A stretch of DNA of 64,000 nt from Okapia johnstoni (GCA_024291935.2 CM044326.1:38458948-38522947); one strand, 5' to 3'. Shown: positions 44,069 to 55,441, counted from the stretch's first letter. Numbers and translations are program-made. The notes: generated by a model from the sequence alone, not told the origin.

Positions 44069-44205
44069 AGGTGACCATATCTGTTACCCATCCAAACTAG
44101 AATGCTTTTAAGAACAAAAGATGGAGCCATTGATAATTAGTCTTGGCCAACAGCATGAGCTGTGTAGACTGTTCCAGGCAAACCAGGACAAGTCTCTTAA
44201 ATTTA
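44069..44205. mobile_element. MER58-like hAT DNA transposon fossil
   Basis: ggtgaccatatctgttaccc, atccaaactagaatgctttt and gttccaggcaaaccaggaca resemble the two ends of a mammal-wide hAT element. Orientation not assigned. Confidence 0.45.
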
Positions 44206-44215
44206 AAGAACTGAC

Positions 44216-44539
44216 AAAGGTTAGATGGGGGCCTCACGAGAAGAAAGAGTAACCTGTGTGACAGCTTTGCAGCAGAAACTATTAATTGGAAATTACTGCA
44301 GAAGTGAATACAATTAGTTAAGTGTGATGACAATAGGGCTTATTATAGTACATGCTCAATGAGTATATGTCGAAGGAAGAAAAAAGACGGAGGTTGGTTC
44401 GATATATGATCAACCTTTGAAAACGAATTCCACCGAAACCACTGGAGTTACTGAAGTCTCTTAAAATGTTTGACCTTGGTTTCCTATCTTGGTTGATCTT
44501 TGGGATAAGCACAAATATCACAAAGATTTTTGAGGATGG
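44216..44539. other. No recognised feature
   Basis: Short unique stretch. Confidence 0.45.
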
Positions 44540-44745
44540 AGGATGGTAGAGTGCAAAGGTCATGGGCTTAGATGCTGGTTTTCAACCACAGTCTCACTAT
44601 TTGAGTTCAGAACTTCTGTTTCCTCAATAACAAAAAAGAGATAAGAATACTTACCTCAAAAGATTATTTTCCAATTTAAATGAGATAATATTTTGATACA
44701 TGCACATTCCTGGCACATAACTTCTATTAACACAACTTCACTCTT
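44540..44745 (+). mobile_element. MIR SINE
   Basis: ggtcatgggcttagatgctg, tctgtttcctcaataacaaa, tttaaatgagataatatttt and attcctggcacataactt follow the MIR from B-box region to tail. Confidence 0.75.
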
Positions 44746-46339
44746 CTTCTCTCTTTATAAAAATCTAAGAGGCCCGAGTATGCTGAAAATGCTGTTGTAC
44801 AAACCTTAATTCTTGCCTAAATTAACAACAGCCTCCAGATAAACGTGAGGGAGTTTTACAAAGGAAACTCAAAATGACCAAAGGCACTCCAGCCAGGAGG
44901 GGGAATATGCCAGTTTATTAGTCGTGGAAACACAGCAAGCCTGCTAAAACCAAGAATGTGCATATTTTCACCAATGACTAAAGCGCCAAATAGATTTTTT
45001 TAAAGAAATTTGGATAATTTGACCATTTAAAGAACCAAGTCAAACAGATTTTAATGGCATTTTAAGCCTCAGAAAATAAGGCTCCTTAATGTAGATGCTG
45101 ACAGACCCTTAACTATAGCGAGACATCCAGCATCACAGTAATAGCTTTAAGAGGAAGAGTAAGACACCTATTTACATTTTGAGTACAAGTCTATTCCCTA
45201 AACACATTCACATTTGAATCAGATGAAAGACCAAGAGGCAGCCCAGGACTGACTGACAGGTGTTCAGAGTGACAGTGGGATGAACTGGGATCAATCTGTA
45301 AAACCACTATTAGTGATTGCTACCCATTTAAAAAGCAAATGTCGTTATGACTGAATTCTACTTCCTGACAAGTAAGACCATTTTCTACTTTATACTTGCA
45401 GATGTTGCGCTGGAAGGAGGATGCTAAATATCGGCCCAGGGTTCCCAACCAGGAATCCGCACAATAAACCCATGTCCATCTGTAGGCTCTGCACAGAGTC
45501 TGGTCTAACACAATGGAGATGTGACTGCATATTGCTTGGAGGACAAAATGGAAAGGTGGCAGGAAGACACAGAGATGGAAAGGAAAGGAGGAGGGAAGAG
45601 GCAGATCAGAACCAAGTTCAAGATTTCAAAGACAACCCCAAAGATGGCCTAGCTTACCAGTTAATGTCCTGGGCCACTCACCAGTTATAGATAGACCTGT
45701 CCCCATAGCCAAGACAATGCACAGCAATCTTATCAAATATCTGGGTTCAGATAGTCCTTGACTGCATCTTCTCTGTTAAGCTTTGCTGATTCTCCAAGTC
45801 TGAACGTGATTCAGGATGTCATTGGTGGGGAAGGGCCCTCCTCTTTTCAGTGAAGGTCATGGCCATCTCCCCCCACCCCCACCCTGCTTCCCCGTCCCTG
45901 CTTTAGCCACTCCCATCCCCTCCCACCAGGCTTATGGCAAAGGTTCCTACTGGGCTCTAGTCTTTCTCTTGGATTCAGGCACCAGGGCTCCAGGCACCCA
46001 TCCCAGGCTGGGGCTCTTCCATCCAGACCGCACTCTCCCAGGCACCCAGCCCTTCCCAGATCCCGAGCCACATCCTGGCATCCGTGCACCAAGCCCAAGC
46101 TCTGCCTCTGTCTTGAGAAGTGTCAATCTGAATCCCAAATGTGCCAGCCTTATTACCATCATCAACAGACTTCTTAATGAAGCTGCCAATACTGTCAATG
46201 GCATCCTTTTAATGACACTTCATAAAGAAAACGAATTCTACAAACTCTCTCTGATATTGCCATTTGGTTCCTCTGCTTTATGGCAGACTCAAAATGTTCT
46301 CCGAACAAAGATCACGATGACAAGAGCGACAACAATAAC
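44746..46339. other. No recognised feature; possible conserved DNA
   Basis: Repeat-poor. 44770-45170 and 46100-46330 have balanced composition, which raises the possibility of conserved non-coding elements. The 180-codon frame 45816-46358 has no recognised domain. Confidence 0.35.
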
Positions 46340-46407
46340 AATTCGCAGCAGCGGCTAATATTTCCCGAATTCTAATCCTGTGTCAGGTAGTGCTCTAAGC
46401 ACTTAAT
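46340..46407 (-). mobile_element. MIR SINE end fragment (inverted)
   Basis: gcggctaatatttcccgaat and aggtagtgctctaagcactt match the reverse MIR 3' end. The next SINE truncates it. Confidence 0.5.
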
Positions 46408-46661
46408 TTTTTATTTTATGTGTTTATTCACGGCCCTGCTGAGTCTTCGTCGCTGCACTCAGGCTTCTCTCTAGCTGTGGGGTGTGGGCTTCTCACCGCG
46501 GTGGCTTCTCCCATGGTAGAACACAGGCTCTAGCCTGCAGGCCCAGTAGCTGGGGCACACGGGCTTAGCCGCTCCACGGTATGTGGGATTTTCCAGAATC
46601 AGATTGAACCCATGCCTCCTGCACTGGCAGGCAGATTCTTTACCACTGAGCCACCAGGGAA
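46408..46661 (-). mobile_element. CHR-type tRNA-Glu SINE (inverted)
   Basis: Unlike Bov-tA, this copy has the cetartiodactyl CHR body: tcttcgtcgctgcactcagg, ttctctctagctgtggggtg, gtggcttctcccatggtaga, then atcagattgaacccatgcct and a head ending gccaccaggga. An older SINE wave than Bov-tA. Confidence 0.8.
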
Positions 46662-46799
46662 ACACTTCCAACTACTTTCAACGTGAGGTGGAATAACTGG
46701 TCCACATATATATGGATGCAATGAACTTCCAGCCAGGCACACTTAAGAGTCAAGCCTTCCTTCACTGGATGTTAAGAGTTTGATTGGACTGCTCTGGGC

Positions 46800-46985
46800 C
46801 TGGCACTGTACACATCATTTCTCTAATCCCTGCTGTAAGCCTACAAGGGCTTGGGCACTATTATCACTAGTCCTGGAGGAAGATATAATAATAATAAGGC
46901 CCAGGAAGATCAAGGGACTTGGCCAAGGTCAGCCAGCGAGTGAGTGGCTGGCAGAGTCAGAGTCAGAACGTACGTCCTTGGATAG
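46800..46985 (-). mobile_element. MIR SINE (inverted)
   Basis: ctggcactgtacacatcatt, aggcccaggaagatcaaggg, acttggccaaggtcagccag and tggcagagtcagagtcagaa: a well-recognised reverse MIR with an ataataataa insertion. Confidence 0.8.
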
Positions 46986-47214
46986 TCACAGCCTTCCTGG
47001 CTCTACTGGCTGCTCATCCAACAAAAATTCTAGTGTGAGATGGATGGGCCAGGGGTGTCTCAGGGATGAGATGGCCAGTGAAGCAAGGCAAACAACTGAC
47101 TCCTAAAACAAACCACACCACAGTCACAGTTGGGATTTGATGTGTATTTCATGGAGAAACCATGTCACAAGTGGCCTTTTCTATCTCTGTTGCTTTTTGT
47201 TAGCACCTTAAGTC

Positions 47215-47573
47215 TGTTGGAGAAGACTCTTGAGAGTCCCTTGGACTGAAAGGAGATCCAACCAGTCCATCCTAAAGGAGATCAGTTCTGGGTATTCACT
47301 GGAAGGACTGATGTTGAAGCTGAAACTCCAATACTTTGGCCACCTCATGCGAAGAGTTGACTCTTTGGAAAAGACCCTGATGCTGGGAAGGCTTGGGGTC
47401 AGGAGGAGAAGGGGACGACAGAGGATGAGATGGCTGGATGGCATCACCGACTCGATGGACATGAGTTTGAGTAAACTCCAGGAGTTGGTGATGGACAGGG
47501 AGGCCTGACGCGCTGCAATTCATGGGGTCATGAAAAGTCGGACACAACTGAGCAACTGAACTGGACTGAACTA
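47215..47573 (+). mobile_element. BovB 3' end
   Basis: gttggagaagactcttgaga, gagatccaaccagtccatcc, gaagagttgactctttggaa, gatgagatggctggatggca and a tail gacacaactgagcaactgaa. Very close to the 36.6-kb copy but truncated further at the 5' side. An open stretch encodes SILKEISSGYSLEGLMLKLK. Confidence 0.95.
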
Positions 47574-48004
47574 AGTCTGAGCAGACTCTTATGAACTAAC
47601 CATCTTTATACAATTTGTTCTTCTGAGAAGAAAAGATACTTCAAAGTATAAACAGGAACACGATTAATTCCTAAATGGAGGACAGCTTGATCGTCATAAC
47701 ATCACTGAATTAGACAACTACCATCATCATCAAGAATTTCACTTAAGGATGAAGGTTTTCCACAAGTCATTGCACTGGAAAGGTCTTGCACAGGCTTTGA
47801 AGACCAGCAGGTGCTAGTTGGGGGGTCTCCCTACTGTCCACCAACCATGTTACCTGAGATTTACCCAAGCTCCGTGAACAAACCCCTGTCTTCTCCTACG
47901 GAAAATGGGAGAATTGCATTTATTAAGAAGCTAAAATGAGACGTGGGTGTCAGTCATTCCGGACTCCGGGGCTGTGGCTACTCACTGGGGTTACTGGGGT
48001 GAGC
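47574..48004. other. No recognised feature
   Basis: Unique-looking sequence between BovB and MIR. Confidence 0.45.
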
Positions 48005-48165
48005 TCTGGGGCAGACAGACTGGGTTCCACTCTCCATAGGCAGGGCACTTGGAGATTTACTTAAACATCTTTGGTTTCCTTACCTACACAATAAAGGAAA
48101 GAACAGGTAACCTCGGGGCTGCTGTGAAAATGGAAGGAAGGAGCATATTTAAGGAACTTCAGAGT
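48005..48165 (+). mobile_element. MIR SINE
   Basis: cagacagactgggttccact, tagatttacttaaac-type core (gatttacttaaacatctttg) and gtttccttacctacacaata. Confidence 0.65.
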
Positions 48166-48298
48166 CATACGGTGATTGATCCCAGGATCTTCTGGGCTTC
48201 CTATTGTGGGCCTAGCATTGGATCATACACGTGGTTCAGACTGTACCTCTTCTATCCGATTTTAATGAAAAGAATTCTGTTTGCAAAATCATATGTGT

Positions 48299-48411
48299 GT
48301 GTGTTGCTCAGTCGTGTCTGACACTATGCAACCCCATGGACTGCAGCCCATCAGACTCCCCTGTTTGTGGGATTTCTCAGGCAAGAATACCGAGTGGGCT
48401 GCCATTTCCTT
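48299..48411 (-). mobile_element. Bov-tA SINE, head lost (inverted)
   Basis: gttgctcagtcgtgtctgac, aaccccatggactgcagccc, gggatttctcaggcaagaat, then it stops at gccatttcctt where a TA repeat begins. The tRNA-derived half is missing. Confidence 0.9.
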
Positions 48412-48446
48412 CATATATATATATCTCATATATTAATATGTATATT
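48412..48446. repeat. (TA)n run
   Basis: AT-alternating tract at the broken end of the SINE, perhaps the site of the head deletion. Confidence 0.85.
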
Positions 48447-49522
48447 AATAAGGAAAATAGTAAGAGTCAGACTTGGCCACTGCATTTGCATTTGAAATCC
48501 AACTTAGAGAATCTTCTCTACTAGACCACCACCATATTCTACCATTTAACCTAAAATTGATTGATTGAATGATGCCTACAAGGTCGTGAGGTCCTTGTCC
48601 ATCGTCAACAGATCTTATGTAAAACTATCTTTTAAAATCACCCTTTTCTCCAGTCTCACTATGTGAGCACCAATGAGCCTCCTATTATTTAGTGATGAAA
48701 ACAGGTTTAAAAGCCACAGAGCGTAGCTTTAAAAATAAAAGCTTCGTGTGTTTTCTTCTAGCCAAATAGATCCTCCGTCGGTTCCTCTCAAGTTTGAATG
48801 CTAAGAGGAAACATGTTTGGTACCAAAAGCTTTTAATATAAGGAGAGATGAAGAAGCAAGCAACCAAAAATAAGGAACAGAGAGAGACAGTGAGTGAAAA
48901 GGAAAAGTTTAGGAGCCCTTATTCACCGATGGACAGACTTCTTACTTTAGAATCTTTCTCTTCCTGCTCTTTGAAGTCCATGTTCATTTTGTTCAATTTC
49001 CTTCATCTCTTTAAAGCCTCTTAAAAGACCCATCACCATTTGTGTCTCTCCCACTGAGGTCATGCATCTCGTGCAGAAACTCTAGGAAAGCAAGGATGGT
49101 TACTGCTTCTCTGTTAGAGATACCTGAATCAAGGGAAATGACTCGCTCCAAGTCACCTGGTTCCAGCACCAAACACTGGCGCTCAAACTCCTCATTCTTC
49201 TGTTAGTCATACTGACTGGGTCAAAAACATCACTCCACAAACCTGAACCACGGTACCATAACATTCAGCATAACACGCAAGCCAAGGCACCCAGAACTAC
49301 AAGAACATGTAACAGCATACATGCTGCATGTAACACCAAGCACGTGGGCAGAAGGAGAAGACAATACAGCAGAGTCAACAGCAGCCTTTTAGCAGCTGGG
49401 ATATTACGAGCAGCCTGTTTTTTCTTAAACACTGTTTCATAAAATGCTAAATACTATGGTTATAAGAACATAGTGAATTTATTTGGAAAATTTATCCTTC
49501 CTATTACTCCATGGTTTCCCCA
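48447..49522. other. No recognised feature
   Basis: Unique-looking. Weak inverted MIR-like words near 49120-49200 (gctccaagtcacctggttcc). Confidence 0.4.
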
Positions 49523-49630
49523 GAAGTTTCCTTTATTAAAAAAAACAAAACTTTTTTATTGAGGTATAGGTGATTTACAATGTTGTATTAGTTCCAGGTA
49601 TATGCCAAAGAGATTCAGATATATAGATAT

Positions 49631-49832
49631 GCATGCTAAGCTGCTTCAGTTGTGTCTGACTCTTTGCAACGCTATGGACTGTTTGCAACGCTAGGGATTC
49701 TCCAGGCAAGAGTACTAGACCGGTTGCCATGCCCTCCTCCAGGAGATCTTCCAGACCCAGGAACTCAAACCATGTCTCGTGTCTCCTGCATTGGCAGGCA
49801 GGTTCTTTACCAATAGCGCCACCTGGGAAGCC
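49631..49832 (-). mobile_element. Bov-tA SINE (inverted, nested in L1)
   Basis: gcatgctaagctgcttcagt through gccacctgggaagcc. The expected ctcctctgtccatg block is replaced by a second copy of tttgcaacgcta (the word occurs twice about 30 bases apart), a local duplication-replacement. Confidence 0.92.
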
Positions 49833-49834
49833 AG

Positions 49835-50012
49835 GTGTATATATATGTGTACATATATGTGTATATGTTTATATGTGTGTGTACATAATTTAATTTATAT
49901 AATACATAGAATGTATATATATAATTTATATAATATAATATATATATATAATTTAGTGTATATATGAATAACATGTATAATGATTTGTATGCTATGTATA
50001 TATATATATTTT
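49835..50012. repeat. (TA)n-rich expanded tract
   Basis: Irregular tatatatgtgta and ataatttatataatat words, next to the SINE head and inside the L1 copy. Creates spurious Tyr/Ile/Asn-rich frames. Confidence 0.9.
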
Positions 50013-50176
50013 TTTTTCAGATTCTTTTCCATTATCAATATAAGATACTAAATATAGTTCCTGTGCTATACAATCAGTCCTTGTTTATCTATTTTATAAT
50101 GTAAATAGTAGTGAGTATCTGTTAATCTGAAACTCCTAATTCATCCTCCCGGGAAGTTTCCTTTAGAATCAGCTAA

Positions 50177-50424
50177 GAAATTAAAGAGGGACTTCCCAGG
50201 TGGCACTTATGGAAGAACCTGCCTGCCAATGCAGGAGACTTGCAAGTTTTGGGTTTGATCCCTGGGTGGGGAAGATCCCCTGGAGGAGGGCATGGCAACC
50301 CACTCCAGTATTCTTGCCTGGAGTATCCCATGGACAGAGGAGCCTGGTGGGCTACAGTCCACGGGGTTGCACAGAATTCAACACGACTAAAGCGACTTAG
50401 CACAGCATGGCAGGAAGTTAAAGA
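50177..50424 (+). mobile_element. Bov-tA SINE with TSD
   Basis: Sense SINE (50188-50413): gggacttcccaggtggcact, ccagtattcttgcctggagt, ending cgactaaagcgacttagcac. The 11-bp repeats gaaattaaaga (50177-50187) and gaagttaaaga (50414-50424) differ once. Confidence 0.95.
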
Positions 50425-50446
50425 AAGTTAAACAAAGCCCTTCAGT

Positions 50447-50600
50447 TTTCCAAATTAATTCATGCAGTACTTTTTAGGCATCTACTGTGTTCCTGAACCA
50501 AGGCCAGTCAGTGTGAGGGGCTGTGGAAGTGGGACAGACCTGTCCCCTTATAATAGAGCTGAGAGACAACAGTCGTGCCAAGCAATCAATCAGCGAGAGC
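50447..50600 (-). mobile_element. L2 LINE 3' end (inverted)
   Basis: attaattcatgcagtacttt, ttaggcatctactgtgttcc and ataatagagctgagagacaa follow the reverse L2 terminus, diverged. Confidence 0.6.
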
Positions 50601-51302
50601 TCCAAGATAAGACATAATCGAATGTTCTAGTAAACCTTGTGAGTGCCAAACTGTATGTATGGTTCAGGCAACACAGGGCAGCATTTCTCACCAGCAACCT
50701 GCAATTCTTCAGCATATAGGCCAGGCCAAGAGGTTTGAGTGGTTTATGAAGAATTCCCCGTTTACTATATGCACTTCCTCAGACTGCTACTTCTTAATGC
50801 AGTGTTTTTCTTCCAACACCACTTCCAAGCTCTCCGAGTTGTATTGTACTAATAAGTAGTGATTTTGGAGTCTCTAAATGTTAGACTGTATAATGAAAAA
50901 GGGCAGGGAAGTGTTTTTAAATACCAATGAATTCCAGCATCTTGGGCTGCCAGAAGTCTGGTCTCAACCTCCGGTTTCCAGCCCAAGTGTCTGGGATTTG
51001 CACGTGTCGGAAGCTGATGAAGGGCGGTTGGACCCTCCTACTTTTCTCTTAGGGTCCCGAGGAGTCTGGGCTGCTGGGAAGGCTGCCCACCTCGGAGCGA
51101 GGCCACCTGGCTGAGTCCCCGGGCCTCGACTCTATTAGGGGCTGCCTGGAATTCCCACAAGCAGCCACGCCCTTCTCTCACTAAGGCCCAATTCTAGGGA
51201 AAGGAGTGGTCCTTGGGTGCATTCCAAAAGGATAGTCCCTTGCAGGACATTTAGGAACATTTACAGAAGGAAATTTCAGATGAGAAATGATGTGAGATAC
51301 TA
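50601..51302. other. No recognised feature
   Basis: Unique. GC-richer around 51000-51180, but no exon or promoter can be argued. Confidence 0.4.
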
Positions 51303-51511
51303 ATGATGCTGGTTTAGTCACTAAGTCACGTCCGACTCTGTGACTCCACGGTGCCTAGTCCACCAGGCTCCTCTGTCCATGGGATTTCCCAGGCAAGAAG
51401 TTGAAGAGGGTTGCCATTTCCTCCTCCAGGGGATCTTGCCCACCCAGGGATCAAACCCGCATCCCCTGCGTTGCAGGCAGATTCTTTACCAACTGAGCCA
51501 CCAGGAAAGCC
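51303..51511 (-). mobile_element. Bov-tA SINE (inverted)
   Basis: gtcactaagtcacgtccgac, ggctcctctgtccatgggat, ccaactgagccaccaggaaa. The flanks tgtgagatactaa and tgtgaggcgctaa (51291, 51512) may be a worn TSD. Confidence 0.93.
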
Positions 51512-51614
51512 TGTGAGGCGCTAAGAATTTTCATTCTAGGAACAACCTATTGCCCTTGACTTCATAGCCCTGATGTATCACCGTGAACAATATTGCTACC
51601 ACCAGCTGAATGGC

Positions 51615-51800
51615 ACTCTTTGTCCAGGTACTGCATGGTTAGTATAATCCTCATAGCATCCTTAGAGAAAGATGATTACTAAACAGTTCCACTTGTGAGA
51701 AACTGAGGCCTTGAAAGCATGACTCACTTGCCCAAAAAGTCACTCATCTCTTAAGTAGGGGAACTAGCCTATGACCTAGTCTGTCTGGATCCCTGGCTCA
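51615..51800 (-). mobile_element. MIR SINE (inverted)
   Basis: tataatcctcatagcatcct, gagaaactgaggccttgaaa and gactcacttgcccaaaaagt closely match the reverse MIR. Confidence 0.78.
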
Positions 51801-52117
51801 CCAGGCCTTCCTGCCACTCACACAAATAACACACAGCTAAGCCACCTTGTGTGCTACCTGCAAAGACTGCCTTGCAATCGGATCAGTGCCCAGCAATGGG
51901 ATACATCTTGATGAACGCCGACAGGAGTCAGATGATGCTTCCCCAAGACACCTCTGCCTGGGAACAGTGCAGGGAACTGAAGGTGAAGATATTGGGGTTG
52001 GTAGACATGATTGCAGGGAGGAAGTGCTATTTCTGGAAAGCCACGTGAAGGGGCAAGAGTCCTCCTGGTAGATGAGGGAGAAATAGGAATTCAGGCAGAG
52101 AAAATAGATGAAGCTGA
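51801..52117. other. No recognised feature
   Basis: Short unique stretch. Confidence 0.4.
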
Positions 52118-52400
52118 GACAGTGTGGGAGGCAGAAGAATGACCCAAACACATCCATGCTCTAAAGCCTGAAACCTATAAGCATGCTACAGAACTTGGCA
52201 AAAGGAACTTTACAGATGAGGTTAAGGATACAGACCTTAAAAGAGAGATATTACTCTGGGTTATTCAGGTAAGCTCAGTGTAACCTCATGAATCAATCCT
52301 TAAAAAGGGGAAGAGGGGAACAAAAGGGTTGACCAAAGACATGTGATGACGAAAGAAGAGACAGGAGAGATTCAAAGGAATCAAAGAATCTTAGCACAAA
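52118..52400 (+). mobile_element. MaLR (MLT1-like) LTR, 5' part
   Basis: ggaggcagaagaatgaccca, ctaaagcctgaaacctataa, cttggcaaaaggaactttac, agatgaggttaaggatacag and gatattactctgggttattc are in the order of an MLT1 LTR. The 3' part is lost or unrecognisable. No viral genes. Confidence 0.7.
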
Positions 52401-52731
52401 TGGAAAATGAAGCGCAGGAATGCATGACATCACACAGGGAGAGTGGGGTGGTGAAAGAGCCAGAGGAGCTCTGCTGCAGCCCTGAAGAACACAACATTTA
52501 AGGGGAAGGAGGGAAAAATAGATGGGTAAAGGCAACTGAGAAGGATCAGCTGGGGGTCTTATCAACCAAGGCAAAAGTCACTTTTGACATGTGGTTATCT
52601 ATAATCAAGGACACCCTGTGTGATCAAAACTGATTTCTTCTCTTAATGCTGTCACGATGAGAGAAGCGAGAAATGATGTATGTGAGCAGTTAGAGACAGG
52701 CACATCTACATTTAGACGGAACAGATAAGAC
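52401..52731. other. Unassigned
   Basis: May include eroded remains of the LTR above. No gene. Confidence 0.35.
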
Positions 52732-52931
52732 TTCCCTGGTGGGTCAGCTGGTAAAGAACCTGCCTGCCAATGCAGGAGAATCAAGAGATGTGGGTTTGAT
52801 CCCTGGGTTGGGAGAATCCCTTGGAGAAGGAAATGGCAACTCACTCCGGTGTTCTTGCCTGGAAAATTCCATGGACAGAAGAGCCTGGTGGGCTACAGTT
52901 TATGGGGTCACAAAGAATCAAACACAACTGA
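52732..52931 (+). mobile_element. Bov-tA SINE
   Basis: Sense SINE: acttccctggtgggtcagct, cctgccaatgcaggagaatc, ggcctggtg-type tail ending caaacacaactga. The simple repeat next door starts at its 3' end. Confidence 0.94.
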
Positions 52932-52986
52932 ACGTGCATGCACGTGCGCATGCACACACACACACGCGCGCGCGCGCACACACACG
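52932..52986. repeat. Alternating purine-pyrimidine (CA/CG) tract
   Basis: 55 bases of unbroken R-Y alternation, including a cgcgcgcgcgcgc core at about 52965-52977 flanked by CA runs. An excellent left-handed-DNA candidate. It likely expanded from the SINE's A/C-rich tail. Confidence 0.97.
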
Positions 52987-54599
52987 AGAGCTGGGGAGAA
53001 TTTTGAAAACAAAACCATTAATCACGATTTTAAATAAACAGCATATCCCTGGACAAGAAAGTTAAATTACTATATTTCAATGTCAAGTGACCAATGAGTA
53101 AAAATAAAGAGACAGAGATGCAAACAGAGAAAGTGAAGGCTAAAGTAATGGAAATATACAAGAATAGTATAGCTTCAGGTACAGCTGAATCCAAGAGCTC
53201 AATAAAATGACCTCAGGTCTCAGCCTTGCTGACTTCGAGTTTCACTCCTCACATTTGACTTTCCCACCAGGCAGGCCCATTTCTTGTAGTAACCTCTGGA
53301 AGGTCAAAATTCCATTCGTCCAGTTCAGACAAAAGTCCCCAAATTGAGCCCCACTGGCTTGATTTGTGGCATGACTCCCTGAATGAATGGCTGTGTCCAG
53401 GGAAATTTGCAACTTCACAGTTCAGGCAGCTGGTCAGGCCTAAGGCAAGTGACTCCTCATGAAAACCAGGAGTCACTTCTACCCCACTGCGGATGGAAAG
53501 TCAGGGAGGATGGCGTGAGTCCCTGATTTGGTCATCACTTGCTCCATGAGACACCACCCAAACTTTGCAACTTACAAACATGAGCCCTCATTCATTCTGC
53601 TCCCAAACCTAAAGGCTGGGCTGCGTGAGGACCGTCTGCCTCTTCTTGATAGTGCTTCACCTGGGGTGGCTCAACAGGGACTGGAAGACCCATCAGCATG
53701 CTCAGTAAGTAGGTAGCTGAGCTGGGACTGTCAGCCAGGGCCCTGTGCTTCCCCACATGAGCCTTTTGTGGATTATCTTGGGCTTAATGGCATGGGGCCT
53801 GGGAGCCAAGAGCAAGGATTCAAGAATCCAGGGCAGAAGCAGTAAGATTCCTTCTCACTTAGAGTCACAGGGCCCCAAAACATCACTTCCACTGGACTTG
53901 AATGTAGAGGAAGTCACTAAAGTCAGCTAGCTTCCATCTTCAGTGTGTGAAACAGTCAGGCTTTTAGAGCCATTTTTATTCTATCAGGTCCCCCAGAGTT
54001 ATACTGGGGGAAAGTTATCAGAAGAGGAATGGATACTGGACAGGAAAAAAAAAAATAGAGACTTTCCATGCTGCTACATCCCCAGTGCCATTCTACCTCG
54101 TTAATGAACCTCTCTTAAACGTGTTACCCACTCCTAACAGCACAGAGAGGGGTCAACACCATCATATACACCTAGCCCCACTCAATAGCTAGGGTTCCCT
54201 TGCTGTCCCCTCAGCCGATCGGAACACACCCAAAATGAGATGACCTGTCCCAACAACACTGCGGTCCAAGCAGAGCCAACACGGGCTGGAAGAGTGCTCG
54301 GGACGCTGAGCCCGTGTGGTAGGTTCCACGGTGTAGCAGGACATGAATTAGCTGTTTTATGAGAAACTCAATTTCCTTATTACAGGGCAAACAGCCACTG
54401 TTCTATTCTAACTAACTAGACTGATTCAATTAACGGTGCTAAATACAGTTCCTACTTGAAAATAACTTCAGTTTACTGCTTCCACAAACCTCATTACATT
54501 TGATTAAACAAAATACATAGTAATAGACAAAACATGTTGCAAACTTTTGGCCATGGCCCATTGACTAGGAGGCCTGCAGCTCTTGGCAGGGAGGAGGGA
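52987..54599. other. No recognised feature
   Basis: Repeat-poor unique DNA with a short poly(A) near 54045. Open frames are short and without known domains. Confidence 0.4.
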
Positions 54600-54705
54600 T
54601 TACGGTGGTGGGCCTTGGAGTCAGACAGAGGGAGGTAGGAGCTCAGCTCTGCCTCCGAACAGCTCTGGAACTCCGGGCCTACGCTCCTGGATCTCAGGTA
54701 GGAGA
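54600..54705 (+). mobile_element. MIR SINE fragment
   Basis: gggccttggagtcagacaga and agctcagctctgcctccgaa match the MIR 5' half. The inverted Bov-tA SINE cuts it off just after. Confidence 0.6.
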
Positions 54706-54713
54706 AGCATTAC

Positions 54714-54927
54714 TGTTGCTTAATCACTAAGTCATGTCCGATTCTTTGTGACCCCATGAAATGTAGCCCGCCAGGCTCCTCTGTCCATGGGATTTCCCAG
54801 GCAAGAACACTAGAGTGATTACCATTTCCTCCTCCAGGAGATCTTCCCAACCCAGAGTCCAGAGATCAAACCCACATCTCCTGTGTTGGCATGCAAATTC
54901 TTTACCACTGAGCCACCTGGGAAGCCC
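54714..54927 (-). mobile_element. Bov-tA SINE (inverted)
   Basis: aatcactaagtcatgtccga, ggctcctctgtccatgggat, gccacctgggaagccc. An extra gagtcca insertion lies in the B-box region. Confidence 0.94.
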
Positions 54928-54991
54928 TGGGAAAAGCCTAAGAGGACCTATTTCTGAGAGCCATCATGAAGAGGAAACGAGACAAACACTT

Positions 54992-55441
54992 TGAGTTGAA
55001 TTATGCCTCCCCACCCCCAGGGGTGGGGGTGAATTATACCCTCCCTAACCCCCATCAGGATTGTATTTAGATTTGGAGAAGAGGCCAATAAAGGAGGTGA
55101 TAAGGGTTAAAGGAGATCATAAGGGTGGGGCTTGAATCCCACAGAGCTGGTGTCCTTGCAAAACAGGAAGAGACACCAGACACCTCTCTCTCTCTCTCTC
55201 TTTCTTTCCTCTCTGTACTCTCTCTTTTTTTATCTCCCCCTCTCTCTCCACAAGCACACAAAGGAAATGCCACGTAAAGGTGCATTTGCAGTGAGAAGGT
55301 GCCATCTACAAGCTGGGAATTTGCCTGAACCCTGAACATGGACTTCTCATCTCCAGGACTGGGAAAAAATAAACGCCGAGTGTTTAAGCCTCCCAGTCTG
55401 TAGTGTTTGGTGAGGCAGCCCGAGTGGACTAAGACACACAG
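54992..55441 (+). mobile_element. MaLR (MST/MLT1-type) LTR, nearly complete
   Basis: gttgaattatgcctccccac, ggaggtgataagggttaaag, gagatcataagggtggggct, a CT-rich middle, gtgagaaggtgccatctaca, aataaacgccgagtgtttaa and a cccgagtggactaagacaca end are in order. The ataaa near 55370 is the LTR's polyadenylation signal. It is a solo LTR with no internal genes. Antisense open frames here are artefacts. Confidence 0.8.
55183..55250. repeat. (CT)n-rich tract inside the LTR
   Basis: Expanded pyrimidine run within the LTR where the consensus has only a short agagag/ctctct patch. Confidence 0.9.

Larger units (their letters stand above)
49523..50165 (-). mobile_element. Artiodactyl L1 3' end with 13-bp TSD, carrying a nested SINE
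   Basis: Inverted L1: ttttttattgaggtataggt, gatttacaatgttgtattag, then after the SINE and TA tract cagattcttttccattatca, tagttcctgtgctatacaat and ttaatctgaaactcctaatt. Perfect 13-bp repeats gaagtttccttta at 49523-49535 and 50153-50165 bracket the whole, so the SINE and TA expansion came later. Confidence 0.92.

Noticed and set aside
45816..46358. 180-codon plus-strand frame
   Set aside because: Proline-rich beginning from C-rich DNA, no domain, no splice or promoter context. Likely chance.
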